From assembly GCF_000758625.1 (NCBI RefSeq), contig NZ_CP009283.1, positions 4,661,501 to 4,725,500 on the forward strand: a stretch of 64,000 bases of DNA, read 5' to 3'. Position numbers and translations under genes: made by a program. The notes beneath the pieces are model-generated. The model did not search any database, had not been told where the DNA came from, and saw nothing but the letters and a program-made list of their open reading frames with translations. This document shows, piece by piece, positions 1-8,833 of this stretch. How positions within the stretch are numbered: position 1 is the first letter of the stretch; every line of letters starts with the position of its first letter. This DNA comes from Paenibacillus sp. FSL R7-0273 (lineage in GTDB: Bacteria > Bacillota > Bacilli > Paenibacillales > Paenibacillaceae).

Positions 1-920
1 ACTACAATACGCAGGCCTTCCCGTCCGCTCTCATCGCGGACCTCCGCGATACCGTCAATCTTTTTCTCCAGCCGGATGTTCTCCATCGAGGTGACAAGCC
101 GCGATTTGACAATCTGGAACGGAACCTCGGTAATCACAATCTGCTGCTTGCCGCCGCGCAGATTCTCTATCTCGGTCTTTGAACGCAGGTAGATCCGGCC
201 TTTGCCGGTGCGGTAGGCATCCATAATGCCGTCGCCGCCCATAATAGTACCGCCGGTCGGGAAATCCGGGCCCTTAATAAAGGTCATGATGTCTTCCAGG
301 GAGATCTCCGGCTTCTGCATCACAGCGATGCAGGCGTCGATCACCTCACGCAGGTTGTGCGGCGGAATTTCGGTCGCGAAGCCGGCGGAGATCCCGCTTG
401 TGCCGTTAACCAGCAGGTTAGGGAACCGTGAAGGTACAACTACCGGCTCCTTCGCCGTGTTGTCAAAGTTGTCCTTGAACAGCACGGTGCGCTTCTCAAT
501 GTCACGCATCATTTCCATTGCGATCGGTGACAGGCGGGCTTCGGTATAACGCATCGCTGCAGCCGGGTCATCGTCCATCGAGCCCCAGTTGCCGTGTCCG
601 TCTACGAGCACATGCCCCATTTTCCACGGCTGGGCCATACGGACCATACCGTCATAGATGGAGGAGTCGCCGTGGGGATGATAGTTACCCATAACGTCCC
701 CGACGGTTTTGGCTGATTTGCGGTACGGCTTGTCCGGGGTATTGCCCGAGTCGTACATCGCATACAGAATACGGCGCTGCACGGGCTTCAGCCCGTCCCG
801 CACATCGGGAATCGCCCGGTCCTGAATAATATATTTGGAATACCGGCCAAAGCGGTCACCGACGACCTCTTCCAGAAAAGCCGGCGAAAATTGTTCTGAT
901 AAACTGCTCACTTGGCTCAC
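1..920 (-). CDS. parC: DNA topoisomerase IV subunit A (ParC), 3' end cut by window edge
   Basis: This is the N-terminal 306 residues of ParC, the DNA-cleaving subunit that decatenates daughter chromosomes together with ParE. The start is a GTG at 920 preceded by GAGGAA at a good distance; the protein begins [11 protein letters not shown]. The winged-helix segment carries the active-site tyrosine in [11 protein letters not shown] (about Tyr125). The quinolone-determining region [10 protein letters not shown] (residues 81-90) has the usual Ser pair, so no classical resistance substitution is seen. The choice of ParC over GyrA rests on similarity to Bacillus ParC and on parE lying upstream on the same strand. 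It is separated from parE by 574 bases, unlike the tight parEC pairs of many Firmicutes. Confidence 0.93.
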   Translation of the reverse strand, partial: MSQVSSLSEQFSPAFLEEVVGDRFGRYSKYIIQDRAIPDVRDGLKPVQRRILYAMYDSGNTPDKPYRKSAKTVGDVMGNYHPHGDSSIYDGMVRMAQPWKMGHVLVDGHGNWGSMDDDPAAAMRYTEARLSPIAMEMMRDIEKRTVLFKDNFDNTAKEPVVVPSRFPNLLVNGTSGISAGFATEIPPHNLREVIDACIAVMQKPEISLEDIMTFIKGPDFPTGGTIMGGDGIMDAYRTGKGRIYLRSKTEIENLRGGKQQIVITEVPFQIVKSRLVTSMENIRLEKKIDGIAEVRDESGREGLRIV

Positions 921-983
921 CTTCTGTTCCTCAATCTATCCCGTTAAAAAAAGTCTGATGATTATCGTCATTCCGCAGAAAGT

Positions 984-1016
984 CTGGACTTGCAACCGCT
1001 GTTATTCTCGAATCCA
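984..1016 (+). repeat. Relic of structured intergenic element (family A)
   Basis: The segment starts TGGACTT, then has CCGCTGTT and a TTCTCGAAT tract, matching the 5' third of the full family A copies (closest to the 32-kb copy). The second stem arm and the 3' conserved block are missing, so it looks like a decayed or truncated copy lying directly upstream of a full one. Confidence 0.45.
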
Positions 1017-1085
1017 CATTATTGTCCGCTATACAGATTAACTTATAGATTTCTTATTTGGGCTTTGCCGTGACTCCAGAGAATG

Positions 1086-1250
1086 TTTGGACTTCCGGCC
1101 GCTGTTGTCTGCAGATTTCCTGATTTTATCCGCTGTTCGCGGTTGAAATCCGCAGACAGCATATGCTTCCGTAGCTAGCTTTTCTGCGAAAAGCTTTCAG
1201 ACGGTCGCAGTCGCTCCTACAGTTCCAAAATTCCCTTCCGCCACTTCTCC
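1086..1250 (+). repeat. Structured intergenic element, family A copy 1
   Basis: The conserved 5' block TTTGGACTTCCGGCCGCTG leads into stem arm GTCTGCAGATTTC (1107-1119), a loop holding a small CCGC/GCGG hairpin, and arm GAAATCCGCAGAC (1145-1157). The conserved 3' block ends in AGTTCCAAAA (1221-1230), whose TCCAAA can pair with the TTTGGA at the start. Twelve of the 13 stem pairs form. Compared with the other copies it carries about 35 extra bases between the second arm and the 3' block. The same element occurs at 10987-11120 and, reversed, at 31902-32027. Confidence 0.75.
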
Positions 1251-1494
1251 TAATAAAAGTATAAAAGTTGAATCTTTATAGCAAGGTTGAAATTCAAGAA
1301 TAAAGGCGAACGTTGCCGCCTTGCAGGCTTTACTCTGCTCCGTTCCTCTAATCATCAAGCTTTTAGAAACCGGAAGCAATCGTCACTTCCGCTAAGACCA
1401 TGCCGTCAGAATCTGCGGCATGGCTAAAGCAAAGGCGGGTTATTGAGCATCCCGCCGTAAACTGCAGAGCTGAATGACCACCAATTGGCCATTC

Positions 1495-3477
1495 CTACTC
1501 AATTATTTCCGTAAAATCAACATTCTCAACGATCCAGCGCTTGCGCGGGTCGACCTTGTCGCCCATCAGCGTGGAGACGCGGCGTTCCGCCTTGGCGGCA
1601 TCCTCAATCTGCACCTGGAGCAGGGTACGGGTATCCTGATTCATCGTGGTTTCCCACAGCTGGTCAGGGTTCATCTCACCAAGCCCCTTATAGCGCTGAA
1701 GCTCAAAGTTCTTGCCGAACTCCTTCAGGTAATTCTGCAGCTCTTCATCGCTCCACGCGTAGCGCACCGTCTCCAGCTTGCCCGATTTGCGGGTCAGCTT
1801 GTACAGCGGCGGCTGGGCAATAAAGACCTTACCGGCATCAATCAGCGGCTTCATGTAACGGTAGAAGAAGGTCAGCAGAAGGACCTGGATATGTGCACCG
1901 TCAGTATCGGCATCAGTCATAATAATGATTTTGGAATAATTGCTGTCTTCTACGGCAAAATCCGGGCCAATCCCTGCACCGATTGCAGAAATAATAGCTT
2001 TGTACTCATCATTCTTCAGAATATCGAGCAGCTTGGCCTTCTCCGGATTCATCGGCTTGCCCTTCAGCGGCAGAATCGCCTGAATCTTGGAATCACGGCC
2101 CTGCTTGGCCGAGCCGCCGGCGGAATCCCCTTCGACGATGAACAGCTCAGTGCGGGTTACATCCTTCGACTGTGCCGGTGAGAGCTTGCCGCCCAGATTG
2201 GAGCTCTCGCTGCGCTTCTTGCCGCTGCGGATCTCATCCCTGGCCTTGCGCGCCGCTTCGCGTGCCTTAGAGGCCTGAATCGATTTCTTCAGCAGGCTCT
2301 GCGCCACCTGCGGATTCTCTTCGAGGAACCGCGCCATGTTCTCAGCCACGATATAATCGACAGCACTGCGGGCAGAGGCGCTGCCAAGCTGGTCCTTGGT
2401 CTGGCCGACAAACTCAACCTCTGACATCTTGACACTGATGACAGCCATCATGCCCTCGCGAAGATCATTCCCTTCCAGGTTCTTGTCTTTTTCCTTCAGC
2501 AGCTGTGTACGGCGGGCGTAATCATTCATCACACGGGTGTAAGCCGTTTTGAACCCGGTCTCATGGGTTCCGCCGCTGCGGGTCGGAATGGAATTGACGA
2601 ATGAGGCAAGTGTCTCTGTATAACCGGCGTTATACTGCAGCGCTACTTCAACCTCAATGTCGTCCTTCTCCGAACTGAAATGAATCACATCATGCAGCGT
2701 ATCCTTGCCTTCATTCAGGAACTGGACAAACTGGCTGGCTCCGCCCTCATAGAAGTATTCGTCCTGGCGTCCGCTCCGTTCGTCGCTAAGCGTGATCCGC
2801 AGTCCCGAGTTCAGGAACGCAATCTCCTGCACCCGCTCTGCAAGCGTATCGTAGCTCAGGGATATGCCGTTTGCAAAGACGCGAATATCCGGCTTGAAGG
2901 TGATCTTCGTACCGGTCTTGTTCGTATTTCCAAGAACCTCGAGGCCGGTCACAGGCTCGCCGACATGCTCCTTGCCGCTCTTGTCCACCCAGTATTCGAA
3001 CCGCTGGCGGTGGGTTTTGCCTTCACGGTAAATTTCGACCTCCAGCCACTCAGACAGGGCGTTGGTGACAGAAGCGCCAACGCCGTGCAGTCCGCCTGAT
3101 TTTTTGTAGCCGGAACCGCCGAATTTACCGCCTGCATGCAGAATCGTAAACACAACCTGCGGCGTCGGCACTCCTGTCTTGTGCATTCCGGTCGGGATGC
3201 CCCGGCCGTTATCGATGACGGTTACCGAACCGTCCTTACGTAATGAAATATCAATTTTGGAACAAAATTTGGCTAAATGCTCATCAACGGCGTTATCCAC
3301 GATTTCCCATACAAGATGGTGCAGTCCCGATGAACTCGTACTGCCGATATACATGCCGGGCCGTTTGCGGACCGCAACCAGACCTTCGAGCACCTGAATG
3401 TCGTCAGCATCGTATCCGGTCGGGCCGGCTAAGCCGTCCTTGGAGACTTTTGCAAACATATCGATCTGTTCGAGCAT
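1495..3477 (-). CDS. parE: DNA topoisomerase IV subunit B (ParE)
   Basis: This is the ATPase subunit of topoisomerase IV, 660 residues, a normal length. The GHKL ATP site shows EIVDNAVDEH near the N-terminus, followed by a GyrB-type transducer domain. The TOPRIM domain has EGDSAGGSAKQGRD and DADTDGAHI (Mg2+-binding acidic residues), and the C-terminus has the GyrB-type RYKGLGEM block. The ATG at 3477 follows an AAGGGGGAG site. It runs in the same direction as parC downstream, but terminator-like hairpins and repeats fill the gap. GyrB is the alternative; the adjacency to parC and the start MLEQIDMFAK favour ParE. Confidence 0.94.
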   Translation of the reverse strand: MLEQIDMFAKVSKDGLAGPTGYDADDIQVLEGLVAVRKRPGMYIGSTSSSGLHHLVWEIVDNAVDEHLAKFCSKIDISLRKDGSVTVIDNGRGIPTGMHKTGVPTPQVVFTILHAGGKFGGSGYKKSGGLHGVGASVTNALSEWLEVEIYREGKTHRQRFEYWVDKSGKEHVGEPVTGLEVLGNTNKTGTKITFKPDIRVFANGISLSYDTLAERVQEIAFLNSGLRITLSDERSGRQDEYFYEGGASQFVQFLNEGKDTLHDVIHFSSEKDDIEVEVALQYNAGYTETLASFVNSIPTRSGGTHETGFKTAYTRVMNDYARRTQLLKEKDKNLEGNDLREGMMAVISVKMSEVEFVGQTKDQLGSASARSAVDYIVAENMARFLEENPQVAQSLLKKSIQASKAREAARKARDEIRSGKKRSESSNLGGKLSPAQSKDVTRTELFIVEGDSAGGSAKQGRDSKIQAILPLKGKPMNPEKAKLLDILKNDEYKAIISAIGAGIGPDFAVEDSNYSKIIIMTDADTDGAHIQVLLLTFFYRYMKPLIDAGKVFIAQPPLYKLTRKSGKLETVRYAWSDEELQNYLKEFGKNFELQRYKGLGEMNPDQLWETTMNQDTRTLLQVQIEDAAKAERRVSTLMGDKVDPRKRWIVENVDFTEIIE

Positions 3478-3548
3478 TCATGCTCCCCCTTATCTCACTT
3501 ACTCATACTCTGAAATGCAAACAAACGTTTTCGTTCACTTTGTACATT

Positions 3549-4538
3549 CTAATTCAAAATATCCCTTTTCGTAAAGACGGCGAATGAAATGATTATCGCG
3601 GCCAGCCCCCAGACAGACAGTACTGCCAGTGAAAAAGGCAGCGTCATCCCCTCAATCGGCGCAGGCGTGCCGGCTAAATACCCCGTAAGCCCCAGGTTCA
3701 CCATAAATAAATACTTTGCGGTCGACCAGGCTGCAGCCATATTCGTCAGGATGGATCCGGCGATCAGTGCGGCCATCATCACAACAATGCTCGCGGCAGT
3801 ACTGCGTACCAGCACCGATACCATAAAAGCAAGCAGTGCGACAACGACGCTAACGAACCAGATCAGCCCTCCCTGCATCAGCAGGTATTGCCACTGCGGC
3901 ACAGAATGCACGCCTGACATGTCCACCGTATCCCCGCTGAGCTGGAAGCCGGTAAACACCGGAATATTAAAGCCCTTATATCCAAAGGCAAGCCCTGAAA
4001 CCAGGTAGCTGATCAGGAATACGGACAGCACAATTAAAGAGACGAACATAAGCAGCGCCGCCAGCTTGCTGAACAGCACCTTCCAGCGTTTTACAGGCCG
4101 GGTCAGCAGCATCTTGATGGTGCCTGTCGTCCGCTCGCCGGACACGAGATCCGAAGCAACCGCCATAATCAGCAGCGGAATGAACAGGGAGACTGAGTTA
4201 TCCAGAAATTCACGGGTAAACGTTACACCGCTGGGCTCATTGGGATTCACATCATGGTCCAGATAATACTGCAGCTGCTGGATAAAAATCCGCCGGTACG
4301 ACTTCCATTCCTCAGGAATGCGGTCACTGCTCAGTGAGTTCTGGTTATCAGTGATCCGCTGCTGGATTTCCAGCCTCCAGTCCGAATTGAACTTGTCCCG
4401 GCTCCGTTCAGCGGCGCGCATCTGCGCGTAGGTAAACATAGGCACAAGCACAAGCAGAATCAGCAGTATAACATAAAAGCGCTTCTTTTTGATAATTTTT
4501 GTACACTCATTACGGATGAGCGGAAGCAGATTAGTCAA
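3549..4538 (-). CDS. ABC-2 type transporter permease
   Basis: This is an integral membrane permease of an ABC exporter (ABC-2/NatB-like), about 329 residues. The first transmembrane helix (KKKRFYVILLILLVLVPMF) is followed by a soluble segment of roughly 90 residues and then five hydrophobic segments, with SGERTTGTIKMLLTRP, a signature-like block of this family, between the first two. A TTG start at 4538 is chosen because GGAAGGTG lies about 6 bases ahead; a GTG at 4547 is in frame but too close to that site. The start overlaps the stop of the ATPase gene upstream, so the two are translationally coupled. The substrate cannot be told from the sequence. Confidence 0.85.
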   Translation of the reverse strand: MTNLLPLIRNECTKIIKKKRFYVILLILLVLVPMFTYAQMRAAERSRDKFNSDWRLEIQQRITDNQNSLSSDRIPEEWKSYRRIFIQQLQYYLDHDVNPNEPSGVTFTREFLDNSVSLFIPLLIMAVASDLVSGERTTGTIKMLLTRPVKRWKVLFSKLAALLMFVSLIVLSVFLISYLVSGLAFGYKGFNIPVFTGFQLSGDTVDMSGVHSVPQWQYLLMQGGLIWFVSVVVALLAFMVSVLVRSTAASIVVMMAALIAGSILTNMAAAWSTAKYLFMVNLGLTGYLAGTPAPIEGMTLPFSLAVLSVWGLAAIIISFAVFTKRDILN

Positions 4539-5511
4539 TAGATTCACCTTCCGTTAGCTTCAAGAATAGCTGTTCCAGTGTGGGGCTGATTTTATGCACG
4601 GCTTTTACCTTAACTCCCGCTTTAACCATGTCAGCAACAATGCCGGGAATCAGGGTCTCGTCCATCAGCGTGATGACAGAGCCTCCGCCCATTCCGGCAA
4701 TTACAGAATCGTCGAGGGTAACCTCCTCAAGCTTAAGCAGCGTAACGCCGGGAAGCTTTTCCAGGATAGCCCTCCCTGCCGGAACAGGAGCAAGGTCCCA
4801 GAGCACATAAGGGGAATTGCGTGCAACAAGCTCGTCTACACCGCCGACAGCCAGCACACGCCCTTTGCTGATAATCGCCACCCGGTCGCACAGCAGCTGG
4901 ATTTCACTAAGCAGATGGCTGGAGACGAACACGGCCAGACCGCCTTCGGCAAGGTTGCGGATGAATTCACGCAGCTCCTTGATCCCTTTGGGGTCCAGTC
5001 CGTTTGTCGGCTCATCCAGAATGAGCAGCCGCGGACGCCCCAGCAGCGCCTGGGCAATGCCAAGCCGCTGCCGCATGCCGAGCGAATAGGTGCTTACCTT
5101 GTCATGAATCCGCTGATCGAGCCGGACAATATCAACCACCTCAGTAATCCGCTGCTCGTCCACTCCGGGCTGCATCCGTGCAAAATGCTGCAGATTTTCC
5201 CAGCCGGTCAGATAGGTATATACCTCCGGATTCTCAACGATCGATCCGACGAATTGGAGCGCTTTTTCCGGATTACGGTTGACATTATAGCCGCAGACCG
5301 TAATCGTCCCCTCTGTCGGACGGATCAGATCCACGAGCATCCGGATGGTTGTTGTTTTGCCGGCTCCGTTAGGACCCAGAAAACCGAAGATTTCCCCCTG
5401 CTTCACATCAAACGTAACATCATCAATGATCCATTTGCGGCTTATTTTCTTGCGGACGCCTTTAACGGACAATACAACCTCTCCGGTCTCCGCCGCCTTT
5501 TCTTTTTCCAT
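4531..5511 (-). CDS. ABC transporter ATP-binding protein (partner of the ABC-2 permease)
   Basis: This is a single-domain ATPase of about 326 residues. It has Walker A GPNGAGKTTT, signature YSLGMRQRLGIAQ, Walker B LLILDEPTNGLDP and the switch SSHLL, followed by a C-terminal extension of about 100 residues typical of DrrA/NatA-like drug or antibiotic exporters. The start MEKEKAAETG (ATG 5511) follows AAGGAG at 10 bases. A longer frame begins at 5535 but has no ribosome site. It forms an operon with the downstream permease, with overlapping genes. The role is probably export of, or resistance to, an amphiphilic compound; this is inference from the family only. Confidence 0.87.
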   Translation of the reverse strand: MEKEKAAETGEVVLSVKGVRKKISRKWIIDDVTFDVKQGEIFGFLGPNGAGKTTTIRMLVDLIRPTEGTITVCGYNVNRNPEKALQFVGSIVENPEVYTYLTGWENLQHFARMQPGVDEQRITEVVDIVRLDQRIHDKVSTYSLGMRQRLGIAQALLGRPRLLILDEPTNGLDPKGIKELREFIRNLAEGGLAVFVSSHLLSEIQLLCDRVAIISKGRVLAVGGVDELVARNSPYVLWDLAPVPAGRAILEKLPGVTLLKLEEVTLDDSVIAGMGGGSVITLMDETLIPGIVADMVKAGVKVKAVHKISPTLEQLFLKLTEGESID

Positions 5512-5569
5512 ATCCCCACAGCTCCTTGCTGACATTCATATCTGGTTCGGGTTCATTCACATTTAATGA

Positions 5570-6514
5570 TTAACGTATCGCCTGCACAATCCGTTCGCTG
5601 ATCCGCTGGTAGCCGTCGCCGTTCGGGTGAAAATGATCACTTGAAAGGTACTTGTCCAGATGGCGGTTGAACAGATCAAAGGTCGGCACCAGGGTCATAT
5701 TGCTGTGCGTATTGATGATATCCATCGCCGCATTGTTCCAGGCTGTAACTGCCTGATTCCCCGGTACAAGCAGATCCTCAATATCGCCGAAGGGGTTATA
5801 CAGACCTACATAGTAAACCTGTGCCTGCGGATTGATCTCCGCAACTGTCTCCAGAATCTCACTCAGCCGCTTGGCAGCCTCAGGCAAAGCTGATAACAGT
5901 GCCTCCGGGGTCAGTTCGTCCTCACCCGGCTTTGGAGTGGAGGTCACAAGCGCACCCGGCTTCCCGTCCAGAATACCGGTTGACTGTACAGAAGCCCCGT
6001 CTGCTGCCGCATTGTCTGCCGGAGCTTCAACACTTCCTGCTCCCTCTTCAGCCTGAACGCCGGTCCCGTTGCCCAAAATATCAGAGCCCCTGAACAGGTC
6101 ATTGCCGCCGATGGATATAAGCACGACATTTGCCTGCCGCAGCGCGTACTGCACGCCCTCCTCCTGCAGCTTCGTCTGCAGCCCGGAGGTGGTCAGTCCA
6201 TTGATTCCCATGTTCCCGATCAGCCCGGCTGTACCGCCGGCTCCGCTCAGCCCGTCCAGCGCCCGTCTGACAAACCCGCTGCCGCTGTTGTCACCTGTAC
6301 CCTTGGCCAGGGAATCACCCAGCGCCAGAATCCGCAATTCGCCTTCAGCAGCGGCTTCAGGCGCTTCTGTCACCTGCGGCAGGGAGCTGGTCAGCGCTTC
6401 ACCCTGCGGGTTGATAATATCGCCCACTGCATATACAAAGCCCACGATTAAAAGAAGTGTAGCCGCTATGGAAATCACGCTTACGCTGCGCCAGGTCCAT
6501 TTTGCATCCTTCAA
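5570..6514 (-). CDS. Membrane-anchored SGNH/GDSL esterase-lipase
   Basis: This is an SGNH-fold hydrolase of 314 residues tethered outside the membrane by one N-terminal helix (about residues 10-30). Block I is ILALGDSLAKG with nucleophile Ser about 68, block III is SIGGND, and block V is SSDHFHPNGDGY with the catalytic Asp and His. A low-complexity Gly/Ala/Asp insert (around residues 150-195) follows GGND. A TTG start at 6514 is chosen because GGAGGG lies 6-7 bases upstream; the longer ATG frame to 6553 would place that site inside the gene. The family includes YpmR-like lipases; the substrate is unknown. The gene after it (3') is the unrelated ABC pair, 58 bases away. Confidence 0.85.
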   Translation of the reverse strand: MKDAKWTWRSVSVISIAATLLLIVGFVYAVGDIINPQGEALTSSLPQVTEAPEAAAEGELRILALGDSLAKGTGDNSGSGFVRRALDGLSGAGGTAGLIGNMGINGLTTSGLQTKLQEEGVQYALRQANVVLISIGGNDLFRGSDILGNGTGVQAEEGAGSVEAPADNAAADGASVQSTGILDGKPGALVTSTPKPGEDELTPEALLSALPEAAKRLSEILETVAEINPQAQVYYVGLYNPFGDIEDLLVPGNQAVTAWNNAAMDIINTHSNMTLVPTFDLFNRHLDKYLSSDHFHPNGDGYQRISERIVQAIR

Positions 6515-6712
6515 AGCAATCCCTCCATATGCCTCTATTCTCCATTGTTCCACATTTTACAAACTTCTTAACGTATGTAAATAAACATAATTCTTCTATA
6601 CACAATTTGCAAATGAGCAGCAGGTATTACAATGCCGGCAAGCCCATTTCACTTTCTTTTAATATTGGGGAGGTATGCTGGAGAAAACTACGTGACTGAG
6701 GGGTGGACCGGA

Positions 6713-7690
6713 ATGCCAAACATTTGGATGCATCTGGAGTACGGACAGCAGCTCGCCGGGGAGCTTCAAGGGGAATTTGCTTGTCTAGCTGACGTTAAGA
6801 CCCGTCCCGAGCTGTATCAGCTGGGCTGCCAGGGACCTGACATCCTGCTGTATCACAGCTTTCTTCCCTGGCAGAAGGAAGCAAGGGCACTCCGGCTCGG
6901 CGATGATATGCATACAGAGAGCTGCGGCCCGGTGCTGACCGAGTTCTGGGAGCGGACGCTTGCCCTGCCTGACGGAGAGCGTCTGGAAGCCCAGCAATAT
7001 TTTCTCGGGTTCATCACCCACCACCTGCTTGACCGCAATCTTCATCCCTATATCAACTGGAAAGCAGGCTACCAGCACCGGAACCACCAGCGTTTTGAAA
7101 TAGTGCTCGATACTTTGTTCATGAAGTCGCTGAAACAGATCAATACCTGGCAGCATGCAGCCTGGAAGCAGATTAATGTGGGCTCTCACCTGCCCTTCAC
7201 CGTCCACAGCATTCTGCATGAAACAGCTTCCCGCTGGTATCCGGAGACCGGCCGGCTGCCTGCCGAAATATGGGATGAGGCTTATCTGGATATGCTGCTT
7301 GCCCATAAGCTCCTGTTCGATCCGAAGGGCTGGAAAAAATCCCTGCTGCGCGGCAAAGCCCTCCGTCTTTTCTCTCAGCCGCTCTCTCCTGCTGAGGAGC
7401 AGCTAGACTATCTGAACGAAAAACACGGCGAATGGCGGCATTCCGCCCTCTATTCCGAGGTGCGGACTAAAAGTGTATGGGATCTGTGGGAGCAGGCACT
7501 GGCTGAAGGCCGCACCGTTCTCCGGGCGCTTGCAGCCTGGCTGAACAGCACGTCACCGGCAGAGGCCGCCAGAGCGCTGGAGCATTTCCGGCTGGTGCTG
7601 GGTGACCGTTCCTATGATACAGGCAAGGATTGCAGCAGCCGGCTGAAGAACCTCTATGCCGAGCCAATCTGGGAGGCGGGCATTTCCTGA
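6713..7690 (+). CDS. Zinc-dependent phospholipase C-like protein
   Basis: This is a 325-residue member of the Zn-dependent phospholipase C/S1-P1 nuclease fold (Zn_dep_PLPC). It opens with the family's characteristic MPNIWMHLEYG, then LGCQGPDILLYH with HSFLPW, and FLGFITHHLLDRNLHPYI. The His and Asp residues of these blocks are the expected zinc ligands. No signal peptide is seen, as in many Bacillota homologues annotated as zinc dependent phospholipase C, so a cytosolic or membrane-surface role is possible. ATG 6713 follows GAGGGG; the frame extends to 6632, but that region lacks a site and family similarity. It ends at a strong bidirectional terminator. Confidence 0.82.
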   Translation: MPNIWMHLEYGQQLAGELQGEFACLADVKTRPELYQLGCQGPDILLYHSFLPWQKEARALRLGDDMHTESCGPVLTEFWERTLALPDGERLEAQQYFLGFITHHLLDRNLHPYINWKAGYQHRNHQRFEIVLDTLFMKSLKQINTWQHAAWKQINVGSHLPFTVHSILHETASRWYPETGRLPAEIWDEAYLDMLLAHKLLFDPKGWKKSLLRGKALRLFSQPLSPAEEQLDYLNEKHGEWRHSALYSEVRTKSVWDLWEQALAEGRTVLRALAAWLNSTSPAEAARALEHFRLVLGDRSYDTGKDCSSRLKNLYAEPIWEAGIS

Positions 7691-7710
7691 AGCTCCTGGA
7701 TTTCTGCAAA

Positions 7711-7766
7711 AAAAAGGACTGCACTGGAACGGGCCGCTTTCGCGGCTTGTCCAGGCAGTCCTTTTA
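7711..7766. terminator. Bidirectional intrinsic terminator
   Basis: AAAAGGACTGC (7712-7722) pairs with GCAGTCCTTTT (7755-7765), with a nested GCCGC-TTTC-GCGGC hairpin. There are A and T tracts on the two sides. It serves the phospholipase-like gene from the left and the CAP-protein gene from the right. Confidence 0.85.
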
Positions 7767-7795
7767 TATATGAGCTGCAGAGAGTGTTGTACGGT

Positions 7796-8554
7796 TTATT
7801 TACCGATAAACTCCTGCACCCAGTAGTTATTATCAAATCCTACCCCGATATAGTTAAAGTTCGCGCTAAGAATGTTGGCACGGTGACCCGCACTGTTCAT
7901 CCAGGCTGTCATAACCTCCTGCGGCGTTTTCTGGCCCATGGCAATATTCTCGCCCGCTGCCCGGTAAGTTACACCAAAGGACTTCATCATATCAAAAGGT
8001 GATCCGTACGTAGGCGAAGTGTGGGAGAAATAGTTGTTGACCCGCATGTCCGCTGCCTTGGCAGCCGCCACCTTGTTCAGGCTGTCCAGCGCGGTAACCG
8101 GAGACAGCCCAGCTGCAGCGCGCTCCTTATTCACCAGGTCTACAACCTGCTTAACATAGGAAGACTGTGCAGCTGCAGTAGCGACTGGAGCTGCGGTTGC
8201 TGCAGGCTTAGCTGTTGCTACCGGCTTGGCAGTAGCTGCAGGTGTTGCTACCGGCTTAGCGGTTGCTGCAGGTGTTGCCACTGGCTTGGCTGTTGCGGCC
8301 GGTGTAGCGGCGGCTGCAGGCTTCTGTGTAACAACCGGCGGCTTGAACTTCGATACCACTACGGTCGTTCCTTTAAATGCAAAGGCTTTGTTGCTATATT
8401 GAGTGAAGTTTTGCAGGAATTGGGCAAAGCTGGCAGTGTCAGCTGCTGCTGCAGTTCCGCTGGCTGCATCTGCCTTTAGCGGCATGGAAATGCTCAGGGC
8501 CATTACTGCTGCTACGCTTCCACCTATCATTGCTTTTACTGTTTTGCTCTTCAT
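7796..8554 (-). CDS. Secreted CAP-domain (SCP/PR-1, YkwD-like) protein
   Basis: This is a 252-residue exported protein. A signal peptide (residues 1-32, cleaved near ADAASG) is followed by a short globular stretch. Next comes a Pro/Ala/Thr-rich linker with repeated ATAKPVATPA units (about 70-130), then a C-terminal CAP domain containing HTSPTYGSPFDMM, GENIAMGQ, VMTAWMNSAGHRANIL and GVGFDNNYWVQEF. The His and Glu residues form the usual CAP cleft. Bacillota homologues are spore-coat or cell-surface proteins of unclear enzymatic activity. ATG 8554 follows AAGGAG. The linker repeats make this stretch prone to length variation. Confidence 0.9.
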   Translation of the reverse strand: MKSKTVKAMIGGSVAAVMALSISMPLKADAASGTAAAADTASFAQFLQNFTQYSNKAFAFKGTTVVVSKFKPPVVTQKPAAAATPAATAKPVATPAATAKPVATPAATAKPVATAKPAATAAPVATAAAQSSYVKQVVDLVNKERAAAGLSPVTALDSLNKVAAAKAADMRVNNYFSHTSPTYGSPFDMMKSFGVTYRAAGENIAMGQKTPQEVMTAWMNSAGHRANILSANFNYIGVGFDNNYWVQEFIGK

Positions 8555-8747
8555 TATGCCATCTCCTTGTTCTTGTTGTATTTACAGTGCTGAAAGTATG
8601 CCGGCACCAAATATTACAATCTTGTCATTTCTTCCTCAGTCATTGTAGCACAAAACTATCAGCTGTGCGCTGCTAAATGTTTACAGTACTAGATTTGCAG
8701 GACGGCTTGTCCAGCAAGAGAACCGGGTAAGATGCTGTGCAGGCATT

Positions 8748-8783
8748 CAAAAAACTGCCGCCCGGTCGAGGCAGCAGTCTTTG
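8748..8783 (-). terminator. Intrinsic terminator of the WG-repeat gene
   Basis: On the minus strand CTGCTGCC pairs with GGCGGCAG around a short loop and is followed by six T residues, about 50 bases past the stop at 8834. Confidence 0.65.
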
Positions 8784-8833
8784 CTGTGTAGTAGGCTACT
8801 TATTCTATTTATCGGCCCGGCGCTTAGTTGTAT

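Larger units (their letters stand above)
921..1494. other. Gene-free parE-parC spacer with repeats and hairpins
   Basis: No convincing gene lies here. From the parE side it holds two GC hairpins just after the parE stop (GGCGGG/CCCGCC at about 1434-1456 and CCATGCCG/CGGCATGG at about 1396-1421, terminator-like when read from parE). It then holds a full copy of the structured intergenic element (1086-1250) and a relic of the same element (984-1016). A small perfect stem, AGCTTTTC/GAAAAGCT with a 3-nt loop, lies inside the full copy at about 1177-1195. parC may therefore need its own promoter. Confidence 0.6.

Noticed and set aside
1197..1379. 60-codon minus-strand frame in the parE-parC gap
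   Set aside because: It overlaps the family A element, has no good ribosome site, and its sequence shows no protein-like conservation.
4594..5532. 312-codon plus-strand frame opposite the ABC ATPase
   Set aside because: It is antisense to Walker A, signature and Walker B motifs; no independent evidence.
8160..8340. DNA tandem repeat in the CAP-protein gene
   Set aside because: The repetition is explained by the protein's Ala-Thr-Lys-Pro-Val linker and needs no separate element.
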